From assembly GCA_029891385.1 (NCBI GenBank), contig CM057229.1, positions 4,093,001 through 4,157,000 on the forward strand: 64,000 nt of DNA. The letters run 5' to 3'. Positions 46,392 to 56,605 of this stretch are shown in pieces. Positions within the stretch are counted from its first letter, which is position 1. Each line of letters starts with the position of its first letter. This DNA comes from Erythroxylum novogranatense (lineage: Eukaryota > Streptophyta > Magnoliopsida > Malpighiales > Erythroxylaceae). Under the pieces are notes generated by a model, which saw nothing but the letters and a program-made list of their open reading frames with translations, ran no database searches and was not told the DNA's origin. The position numbers were made by a program, and so were the translations under genes.

Positions 46392-47761
46392 ATCGCGTTT
46401 GTTTAGGAGCAGGTCATCAGCGGGTTGAAATGGGTGGTCGGTAATGGTCACCGGACACAGTTCTGGCATGATGCTTGGGTCCAAGACTTTGGGCCCCTTA
46501 AGGATCGGATAATTGCCCATATTCCCATTAGTTTGCTGTCTAAACCTGTCAAGGACTTTGTGGATGAAAATGGACGTTGGCATTGGCATCTATTCCACGA
46601 TGTACTACCATCCTTGCTATGTTTGGCAATTCCTGGCATCCTACCTCCATGCCCTCAGTTAGGCCCTGACCGCATAATTTGGGGAGCATCTTCGAACGGA
46701 ACTTTTTCCATAATCTCTGCCTATAATTTGATAACTCATCCGACGGAAGGTCAGCGAAGTTCATTCTCGGACACGACATGGAAATGGCAGGGTCCACAAA
46801 AAATTCGAACATTCTTATGGCTCCTGGCTTGCAACAAACTTCCCTCGAATCAACAACGCACTCGTCGGTTTCAAGCATCGGATCCATCATGCCACCACTG
46901 TGGAGAGGTGGAATCCATTCTGCACGTTGTTAGGGACGGGTGTCGAGCTCATTCAATCTGGAATGGTTTTGCCTGTAGCAGTCTCACCGCTGATTTCTTC
47001 CATAAGGATAAAAATCATTGGGTGATAGAGAACCTGCGTAAACATCAAACCGTACAAGGTTTAGAGTGGGCATTAGTTTTTGGAACAACATGTTGGTATT
47101 TATGGACTTGGCGTAACCAATCAATTTTTGACCCTCAATTTACATAGCCGCTGCATCCTCATATTATCATCTTTAAATATGTCCATTCGTTTGTTCAAGC
47201 GAAAATCTTGGTTGCATGTTCACTAGTGAGCCCACTGCAACGTGTGGAAACCCTGGTGGGCTGGAGTAATCCTGCACAGGATTGGATTTGCCTCAATACA
47301 GATGGAGCATATAACACCTTGACATCACGGGCTACAGCAAGAGGTCTCCTCCGAGACCACACAGGAAAATGGCTAGGTGGCTTTGGACACAATATTGGGT
47401 ATTGCACTTCAGTTTGTGCCGAACTCTGGGGAGTATACACCGGCCTCTCATTGGTATGGAGTCTGGGATATCGGCAAGTGGAACTTGCCGTTGACTCCCT
47501 TACTGTTCTCAGTTTCTTAGAATCCTCCACTCCACCGTCAGCTCCTTTTAACAACCTTATTTTGGGAATTCACTACTTACTACAACGCCAATGGATAATG
47601 AAGGCTAGGCATATTTACCGTGAAGTTAATCGAGCTGCGGATTGGCTAGCCAACCAGGCGAAGTCTCTAGAACTAGGCGTCTATTGGTATCAAAACCCGC
47701 CTGTGGGTTGTGCTACTATCCTTCTAGAGGATATATTTGCGGGGCTCAAAACATTGTATTG
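46392..47761 (+). pseudogene. Plant L1 LINE ORF2, 3' part (zinc-binding RT region and RNase H)
   Basis: Continues the LINE from 34063. 46410-47147 has the RT zinc-binding domain (SGLKWVVGNGHRTQFWHDAW, TTWKWQGPQKIRTFLWLLAC, CHHCGEVESILHV). 47208-47761 is an RNase H of the type carried by plant L1 elements (WICLNTDGAYNTL, GLLRDHTGKWLGGFGHNIG, CAELWGVYTGL, VNRAADWLANQA) and ends with a stop at 47760. A TAG at 46404 stands where Trp is expected, and a frame change occurs between zinc and RNase H domains. I cannot see a poly-A tail after the stop. Confidence 0.92.
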
Positions 47762-49248
47762 ATCAACACTCACCTACAGAACATATAACCACATTCGAAT
47801 ATAGTCATGTTTAAGCATATTAAATTGTCGATTTCACTTTCGATGTTTTAACTATGTTCGATTAAATCTCATGTATATATTTTTGTGGGGTTCATTTAAA
47901 TGTGTGGATAATATTTAGAGGAACATAACAGTAACACCATAACTGAAATAGGAAATCTAATACTATGTTTAAGCATTGTTTATTTTCAAAGTATTAGATC
48001 ATATTTTAGAGGGGTGAGCTTTCAGTTGGCTACAGAAGTATCGTCACGTGCCCAAGCCATAGGGAGAACTATTTTATTTTTTATATTCTCTTTGAAATAA
48101 ATGGAATTGAATATGATATTATATTTTCGTAACGTAAAAAAACAAATTACATATCCTATTCATCGTCCTCCATACAATTTTTTCCTAACTTTCCAAAAAA
48201 TTAAATTAACAAGTTTTTGAAGTTTGGATTAACTTTTAATTAAATAAATAATTTTAATGTTTTATTTTTATTTTCACTTTTAAATTATTTTATTTAAAAA
48301 TATTTAAAATTATTATTTTAATAAGTCAAATTTGAAGGATAAATCAAGTGTAATTGGTGACATGCCACGTTGAATAAGTGAATAAGAAAATTGAAAAAAA
48401 TCTAACAGAGTTAAAATTAAGGATCAATACATTTTATTTTAAAATATAAACTCATTATAACTTTTGAAAAGTTTTAGGAAATAATTTTACTTTTGAATCT
48501 TCATTTTTTAATGATTTTTTAAATAAAGTTCAGCTATTGTAACCTTGGATATATATCAACTTTTGTTATCCGATCATCTTGAAAATTTATACCAAAAGAA
48601 AAATATGTTATTCTGTTTGCTGTTGTTCCGTCCATTCGAATTGTAACTCTTTATTTATCCATTTTTAAATAAATTTAACAAAAAAGAGAATATTTGTATA
48701 ACCCTAGAAACAGTTTTCTAACGCGTATCATGGTGGCGGGGAGGGTCTTGACATTAATTGATGAAGAGAAAGCGCAGAGGAGATGTGGAAGAAATCGATC
48801 AATAATCAATTACTTGTATTTTTATAATACGCAGTACTTAATTTTTTAAGCATTTAATAAAAATCAAGCTTTTTCTTTTTTTTTTTTGACTTTGTGGCCA
48901 TTACTTAATAAGACATAATAATAAGATTTTTGGAAACACACGTCATTTCTTTACGTTTTTTCTTTTTGTTATTTCTCAGGGAAAAAAAAGACTGTTGCCA
49001 TCTATAAACGGCCCAAAAAGTAAGAATCCAACTTCTGCACTAAGTTCATTTCTTGAAGAGATTCACATAGAAAAATTCAAATCCAACACCTCCAAAGTTC
49101 AAACCCAAAGGCATAAACCTTTCATTGGCTATACGCCTGACCCAAGAGGTGCAATTATTTAAGGATGTCTTGCACTTAATTACTTAGGTGAGAAGTGAAC
49201 AACATAGTCCACTTGCAAACTTTATTTAGAATCAGCTCAAGACCATAT
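47762..49248. other. AT-rich stretch between the LINE and patatin remnant D
   Basis: No supported gene. The first part may be the LINE 3' untranslated region. Confidence 0.6.
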
Positions 49249-49600
49249 TTAAGTCGATGCACCTTTTGCTTTAGCTTCACGGAGCTTCTTCTCTCCAGAG
49301 AGTTGTTCGGCAATCCTATATACGGTTGAAAAAAATAATAATCAGAATGATGTAACATATACAAAACCAAGCAAGCGTAGCGGTATAAGAGAAAAGGAAA
49401 AAAGAAAATAGATATATACTCAGTGAGGGCTTGGAAGTTTTTAGTTTTGCCTTCATCTACTGGCTCAAGATTACCAGTTGACAAGTTCACCCTTTTCACT
49501 GGTTCATTCAACAAATCCTTCCCTAATTTTTCCGGTTCTTCCAAGTTGACTTTAGATGAGTTATCCATAGCTTCCATTGATCCTTTCAAAGAATCACTCC
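49249..49600 (-). pseudogene. Patatin-like remnant D, last two exons
   Basis: Minus strand 49600-49420 encodes LLNEPVKRVNLSTGNLEP and ends ALTE with a donor at 49419; 49315-49249 encodes IAEQLSGEKKLREAKAKGAS and a stop. These match exons 6 and 7 of genes B and C (KKPVSRVN..., FAKLLSxEK...). The splice junction keeps the frame. All upstream exons are missing: eight bases above, at 49609, a SIRE-type LTR begins. The expected acceptor AG at the start of the exon 6 piece looks degraded. It is more diverged than the other copies. Confidence 0.85.
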
Positions 49601-49608
49601 GCAAATTA

Positions 49609-50703
49609 TGTCAAACCCTTTTGAAATACCAAAGTGATTAATAATTTGGCAGACTATAAATCACACAAACGCAAAATAGTAAAGACACCGACATTTGGTA
49701 ACGCAGTTCGACACACTTTGCTTATGTCTGCGGGGCCCTCACCCAACTTAATAACTTTCACGAAAGTACAATAGATTTACTCAACGCCTTACTGAGCCGA
49801 CACCACTCAACCCTTGACACTATCCCTCAACCTCACTTCTCGTGAAAGAATTCACACCCAATAGTACGACCGCCTCGTACTAACCTCAACAGAGTATTTT
49901 CTCAACAATATTTGATAATAAAGATAAGAAATAAACAACTCAAGTGATTAAAATAACTAGAAACAAAAACAATAATACACTTGAGATAAAAAGAATAACT
50001 TCCCAATAAGTTCCGCTCCACTGAAATAGATCTAGAAGTTGTCACAACAATAATCAATCCAACTGTGAGTCACTCCACAAGGTTGACAGTCCAACATGAA
50101 ATCACGTGTATTTTTCAACGCCCAATACATTCACCAAGGCTGATTGCAGAATATCTGAAGAGAAATCAACTTAATTTGCAAATTACGATTCACTGCGCTC
50201 CAGCTTAGCTGATCAACTTCGTTGTTCTCTCAAGTGGTAAGACTAAAAGATAAAACATGTGGGCCATCAGCTACTAGTGCTTTTCCAAGACAAGAGAATG
50301 GTACTTCATCTTCAGTGGGACATAGGTAGCACTTTAGATATAAAACCCGCGCACTAAAAAAAAAACTTGGTTGTCGCACTCCACCTATTCTTATGTAACT
50401 CACTCTTGTATATTCAACAAAACCCAGAGATATAAGAAGATGTTTTTCCGCAAAACCACCTGCTAGGTTTTTTGCAAATTAACATGTAGTATTAGACTTC
50501 TCCTTGAAATCAAACAAGTGGGCCATGTACATGTAACATGAACTCAACTCAAAAGTCCAATAAACAAAGCCATCTTGTCAAAAGTCCAACAAACAAATCA
50601 CAACAACCCATCTTTATCAATCCAATTAATAATTGTAATTTTCTTATATGCCCAATTTAAAATGCCAAAATTAAACAAAGAATATATAAAATATTTTCTA
50701 ACA
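49609..50703 (-). repeat. 3' LTR of a SIRE-type (Sirevirus) Ty1/copia element
   Basis: 1095 bp with TG...CA ends. In element orientation it starts TGTTAGAAAATATTTTAT right after the purine tract CCAAAAATGGGGAGAT (50704-50719), the arrangement typical of Sireviruses. It is inserted next to patatin remnant D. A possible left target copy is AATTA (49604-49608); the partner is not identifiable because the element is truncated. Confidence 0.8.
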
Positions 50704-51829
50704 ATCTCCCCATTTTTGGCATTTTTGTCACAAATACGAAACTCCTCCTAAACAACATAATTGGACATATAACCATCAAATACACAAATATTATGACAAA
50801 TACTCCCCCTTAATCAAACATCAAGTGTATCCAATCATTCAAATATCTCCCCTTGGGACAAAAAGATGCCAAAAAGCATGACAAATAGTCACGCATATAC
50901 TTTAAAATCTCCCCTAAATGTAGCATTCACCATAAACAAAGTGATGTCTCCTCATTGGGACAAAAATATAATCATAATAATCACCAATAGATGCAACGGA
51001 AGAATCAAAGCAAGCCAATGAAACACTTTACCACCATTCAAAACACTGAGAGATATGCCTGAGAGAGATCCATACCGATGAGAGAGCCAAAGAGACTTTG
51101 GTAGAGCAAAATAGAAGTCACTAATCAAACTACTAAAAAATAAGACGTCAATAGCAACATAAAACTAAAGAACAAAAAAATATTTTTTCCCCTTTCTTTT
51201 GTTTTTTTTTGTTTTTTTTACAATACAAAAAATTACTTCAAAAATATAAAACACATTGTCCCTGTGCCCCTCGAAGAATCTCAAACCTGGACTTACTCTT
51301 TGGCTCGAATGAAGATGTATAACATGAGTTTCCTGTAAGTTCTTGATAATCAACCCTTTTTTCATCTCTTGTTTTTTTTCTTTCGCTCACATCTCCAATA
51401 ACATTTTCTGCTGGATGATTACTTCGAATTCTAGATAAAGAACCTTGATTCAAATCAGCTTTCATTGTTTTAGTTGGTTCATCATTCGAAGTAACTGAAA
51501 ATTCTTCAGTTTCTGCAGTTATTTCCTTAGCAGTAACTAACTACAAATCTGGGCATTTTCTTATTTTTTCTTTACTAAATTTTTGTGCTTGTACTTGACC
51601 CTTTCTAATCCAAGCTTGCTTCAAAATCATGGGATGTTGCTGGAAATTTAATGAAGAGTGTCTAGATTTTCGATTTTGACCCATTTGAAATATCATTTGT
51701 AACATCTTGTAGCATCTCGGCCTTATATGCCCAATAACTCCGCAAAAATGACGTTGGTACAAATCTTCGATTCTTCCTCGAAGTTTCTTCTTGGACAGAT
51801 CTGGATATGTCATCTTTCTTCTCATTCAC
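50704..51829 (-). pseudogene. Internal remnant of the SIRE-type copia element
   Basis: The minus strand has a zinc-knuckle-like block FCGVIGHIRPRCYKM (near 51740) and, downstream, SRIRSNHPAENVIGDVSERK (near 51410), both characteristic of the region between gag/integrase and RT in Sireviruses. RT, RNase H and most of integrase are missing. The purine tract is next to the LTR. The remnant stops at 51829, where another LTR begins. Confidence 0.75.
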
Positions 51830-53190
51830 TGTTGGATCCCGAACTTTTGGTGAAAATTAGAAATATTAAAATGAATTTAAATGAGAAAGAAATTGGTGAG
51901 AAAATTTATGAATTTAAGAAAATTTGATGAATTTAAGAAAAATTTAATGAGAAAAAGAATCGATTAGTTTTGATGACTTTAATATTTGAGTAAATTTATT
52001 TGGGTTGTGAAAGTGTTAGAGAATGAGTTGATTTAAAATGGAAGTGAAAATTTAGAAATAAAATTATGGAAGTTTGACTTTTTGGAGTAAAAATTGACTT
52101 TTTGATTTAGGCCAAATTTGAGGAAATGTTCTTAATACTTGTAGCTTCTGTCGAGAGCTTTCCGTAGTCATAAATTTTGATATTTTTCGATATCGGGAGT
52201 GAAAGTTATGATTTTTCGAAGTTAGTGTATTTTGCTTTGTGTTTTGAAAATGTTCATAGGGTAAGTTTGCGTGTGCTATGTTTTGAGGCAAATCATCGTA
52301 AGGTTGTGGTTTGAATTGGAGAAAGTGGCCTTAATGAAAGTTGTAGCTTGTATGTCAATCTTTCCGACGCCATAAAGTATGCAATTTTTCGATATCGGGA
52401 GTGGAAGATATGATTTTCCGAAGATAATGTTCTTTTGTTTTGTTTTTGAAAATGCTATTAAGTATAGGTTTGTGTGTTCTATGATTCGAGGCCACTCATT
52501 GTGAGGATTAGGTCTGAATTGGAGTAAGTGGTCTACATGAAAGTTGTAGCTTATCTATCAATCTTTCCGACGCTATAAAGCATGCAATATTTGGATGTGG
52601 GAATTGGAAGATATGAATGTTGAATGTTTGGAGTTTGTTTAGGTGATGCTTAACAGGGCAGTAACTTTGACTAGGTTTTTGACCCCTTTAGAGATGAAAT
52701 TGATTTTTGAGTTCTTCATGAAAATTGTAGAGCTTCCTTTCATCTTTCCATCGACACTAAATTTGTCAAATTTGGAGTTCAGGATCAAGAGTTACTATTT
52801 TTTAAAAATTCGATTATATATGTATAATTGAGATTCTTTTCTTTTGCTTTTGATCCGACCATTTTTCAATCTTTTGCATATAATTCCTTCGTTCGACATC
52901 CGATTGACTCGATTTTTAAAGCGTTGGATTCCTAAGACATTTAGCTACTCCTTCATGAGTAATTATGATTTTTAGGAGATTAAATGGAAAGAGATTGATT
53001 GAACCATAGTGAGACGGTTGGTTAAAGGTTATGAGTTAGATAATTTTCTAAACATGGTTCAGTAATTTGGAGATATCTTGATCTTTATACCTCCGATTGA
53101 GTTGATTTTTGAGGCAACACATCATTTGTATTTTCTTTTTACTGAATTGTTTCTGTCACCTGCATCATTCATATATTGTCTCATTTACAT
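51830..53190. mobile_element. LTR copy of a TGTTGGATCCC family, internally repetitive
   Basis: Starts TGTTGGATCCCGAACTTTTG and shares its start and much internal sequence with 62952-64000. Inside are three to four degenerate repeats of about 190 bp, each with words like AATGAAAGTTGTAGCTT, CTTTCCGACGC and TTTTTCGATATCGGGAGTG. No coding capacity. I cannot define its 3' end; a SINE-like segment follows. Orientation is taken from the TG start only. Confidence 0.65.
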
Positions 53191-53192
53191 AT

Positions 53193-53288
53193 GGGTCTAC
53201 CGGAAACAGCCTCTCTATTATATAGAGGTAAGGCTGCGTACTATCGGACCCTCCCAGACTCTGCTTTATTGCAGGATTTCAGACTGGG

Positions 53289-53325
<37 letters not shown>

Positions 53326-53328
53326 GAC
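53193..53328 (+). mobile_element. Au-like SINE, 3' part, with GAT-repeat tail
   Basis: GGGTCTACCGGAAACAGCCT, then AGGTAAGGCTGCGTAC and CCCTCCCAGACTC are the diagnostic words of the plant Au SINE family. It ends in a GAT-type microsatellite (53288-53328) instead of the usual TTG repeat. The 5' tRNA-like half is missing or unrecognisable. Confidence 0.75.
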
Positions 53329-54205
53329 AGCTATTATATAAGTATTACTTGGATGGAAAACAAGGTTCTTTCTTGTTATACTACACACACACAGGGAAAA
53401 CCTGAAATTAAACAAGAAGGAACCTTTTCTCGCATGCTTGTTATCTCCAACTGTATGCATATCCTTCTTTCTTTTTGCTATTGTTTTTGGTGTTACGGAT
53501 GTGTGAGATGAATATTATACTTAAACCAATCAAATACTATTAATATAATAACTTAAATTAATGTTTTAATTTAATGTGAATTAAATAATTATACTTAAAT
53601 TAATAATTTTTTTAAAAATTATTAATTTTAAGTCAAATTGAATAGATTTAAATCATGTTTAAAAAATAATTTGAATTTTATATTAATAACATGTAGTTGA
53701 TATATGTCTGATATTTATATCATGCATGTTTCGTTATTATTTTAATAAAAGTTTTAAATAATTTTTATTTTTAAACAAATCTCAAACTTTTTTAAAAATT
53801 ACTTAAACTAAAATGGTCAAAACCCTCTAAATTAATTCAATTCCTTAAATGGAGATGACGATATTCACAAGTTCGTCTCAAACTTTTTTTAAAAATTATT
53901 TAAACTAAAAATGTTCAAAACCCTCTAAATTAATTCAATTCCTTACATGGAGATGACGCAAACTTTTTTTAAAAATTATTTAAACTAAAAATGTTCAAAC
54001 ACCCTCTAAATTAATTCAGTTCCTTACATGGAGATGACGATATTCACAAGTTCGTCTGCCTGGGACTTAAGAGAAGATAGGATGAGAGTGGCATGCCAAC
54101 TTGCTGATACCATGTCAAGATACGATGAGAGTGGCATGCCAACTTGCTGATGCCATGTGGTCACTTGAAGGAGAAATAGAAACTATTAAGTATGCAACGA
54201 ATAAA
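53324..54205. repeat. Dispersed repeat, copy 2, with internal amplification
   Basis: Matches 29609-30230. The hairpin is kept (53362-53377 and 53411-53426). Unlike copy 1, the segment CAAACTTTTTTTAAAAATT to GGAGATGACG is present three times (about 53785-54045), and GAGAGTGGCATGCCAACTTG twice (54085 and 54127). Confidence 0.85.
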
Positions 54206-55794
54206 GACTGTTGGAATCCTGACATTACCAATATTCCATAAGCACTCATGGAGATCTCCTGGAAAATTCAACGGTAGAACCAGCACAGCTTCGGGAATAT
54301 CTTTCATAGGAAAAAAAGACTCATGGCCTGGTTCAAGGGTATTCAGAAAACTGGGGAAGAGTCTCCTTCGACTTTACTATAGGATCTCGATGATTACTTA
54401 GGAAAGGAACTCGAGCACGTCCTCTGCCAAGAGAAGCTATATAGGCATCAACGCTTGCGTAATCAATGGATAGGCCAAGAAAACCGCAACACCAAATATT
54501 ACCACATCATTACCAAGGCTAGAAGACAACGGATGACTATTTCCACCCTAAAGGACGAACAAGGATGCATTACTTCGGACCCTCTCACATCCAAAGGATG
54601 GTAAAAACCTTCCTACAGAATCTCTACACCTCCGATCAAAGGTCTACCCAGGCAACTCCTATCATTAGCTAGTTTCCACCTCTATCTCTTCACACCCAAA
54701 CAAACATGAGCAACTCTATCAATCCAGCAAAGGTTAAGATGGCGTTCTTTGATATGGATCCTCATAAAGCCCTAGGCATCAACGGCTTTACATCCCTATT
54801 CTATCAGTCTCAATGTGATGTTGTAGGGCCTTTTTTGTCCCTCTACATCCAGAAAATTTTTAATCATGAATTTTGGGACGATGAGCTAAATCGTACGATT
54901 ATTGTCCTTCTGCCCAAAACCCCCTCACCTTTGTCTATCACTCAATTCCGGCCTATTGCTTTATGTTCCGTGCTTTACGAGGCAATTACGAAGATTATCG
55001 TGAACCGCCTTAAACCTCATCTCGACCATTTAGTGGCCCTTACATAATGCAGCTTCGTGCTTGGGCGTCTGATTACCGAAAATGTTATCATTGCGCAAGA
55101 GGTAATCCATACCATGCGACGGAAATCAGGAAAGAAAGGTTTACCGGCGTTAAAAGTTGACCTTGAAAAAGCTTATGATAGGCTTTCATGGGCGTTTATC
55201 CAGGAGACTCTTACCGATATTGGCATTCCGACGACGATGATCCATCTCATTATGAAGTGTGCCTCATCGGTTTTGATCCATGCGCATTGGAACGGAGAAC
55301 TTAGTGAAGTTTTTCCCACATCCCGAGGTATTCGTCAGGGCAATCCATTATCACCCTACCTCTTTGTACTCAGTATGGAACGTTTGGGTCACTTAATAAC
55401 CCACTCTATCTCTCAAGGCCAATGGAAGCCCATCCGATTAGGTCGGCAAGGACTGACTTTATCTCATTTATTCTTTGCAAATGATCTCATTTTAAGTGAC
55501 CTAATCGGATGGGCTTCCATTTGTTCACGAGAGAGTCAACAAAAGCACCTATCAGCATATCCTAGACAAGGTCCAACAGAGGCTTTCTGGGTGGTCTGCC
55601 AACCTTTTGTCTCTTGTCGACCGGCTCACCCTCACTCAAGCCGTCATCTCTGCCCTTCCCACGTATAATATGCAAACGGTTTGTCTCCCTCGTGGCCTGT
55701 GCAATGCTCCAGAAAAATTAATGCGACAGTTTGTTTAGGGCTCCTCTAGCGACACAAGGCAACCACACCTGGTTAACTGGGATAGTTTTTGTCG
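54206..55794 (+). pseudogene. Second L1 LINE, 5'-truncated, RT part
   Basis: No endonuclease is recognisable. RT runs from about 54700: HKALGINGFTSLFYQSQ, QFRPIALCSVLYEAITKIIV, LPALKVDLEKAYDRLSW and GIRQGNPLSPYLFVLSMERL. The catalytic box is FFANDLIL, where the family has FADD, so the first catalytic Asp is Asn. At 55499 a short inverted copy of the sequence at 55423 replaces roughly 190 bp. Similarity to the first LINE then resumes (YILDKVQ-type sequence). Many stops and frameshifts. The LINE is cut at 55799 and resumes at 61770. Confidence 0.9.
55423..55521. repeat. 23-bp inverted repeat at a deletion junction in the second LINE
   Basis: The 23 bases starting ATGGAAGCCCATCCGATTAG at 55423 recur as the reverse complement at 55499-55521, directly at the point where about 190 bp of RT sequence is missing relative to the first LINE. 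Confidence 0.85.
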
Positions 55795-56605
55795 GTAGAT
55801 GTTGAAGGTATTTTTATCTTTAGAATTAATGACATTTTTTTTAATTTCTAGATTAATTATTGGGTTTTATACATATATTTCCTGCTAAATTGCTTAGTTC
55901 ATCCGAATTTGCATTTATAATTGTTCATGTTTAATTTGTAGAAAATGCACTTGATTTTCGTTGCAAAGACTACAACAACAATTGCATGAGGGAAAGTCCA
56001 AAAATTCATCGCAGACAAGAGGAGCTGAAAGAAAAGAAACGAAAATCACGCGTCAAGCTACATCTTGCTATAGTGGAGTGCGTGAATTTAGGAGGGATAT
56101 CCAAGTGGAGACCACCATGCCGTCAGAGACTAGAAGAAAGAAAATCACGTCACCAAGGGAGAGCTCCAAGAGACCCACTACGTGACACACAAAAAAAGAA
56201 AACAACAAAATATAGGGTGGCTAAGACAATATTCTGTGGGCAGCTGTTAGAGACAAGAGATGAGAGACTAGCTGGTGGAGTGGTTCAAGACAAAGAGAAA
56301 ACAAACTAATTCATGTTGAGAAGACAGGAGCAGCAGGCGTGAACATCAAAAAGCAAGGAGCATTCACGCAAATGAGGAGGGAGTTTCAACAAAAGTGGAG
56401 CTTAGAAGATCAAAGTTACAGCTCCAGGGACCCACTAGAAGAAAATGAAAAAAAATCACGTTGGAGAGACACAACTATCACGCGTCCCATGCTGGTGTGA
56501 AGAAAGGCTCTCAACGACAAGCAACAGGTGAAGAAAAGAAATCACGCAGGAGTTTAGCTTAGAAGGGGACCCACTAAAAAAAGACAAAAAAGAAATGTTG
56601 AAGTC

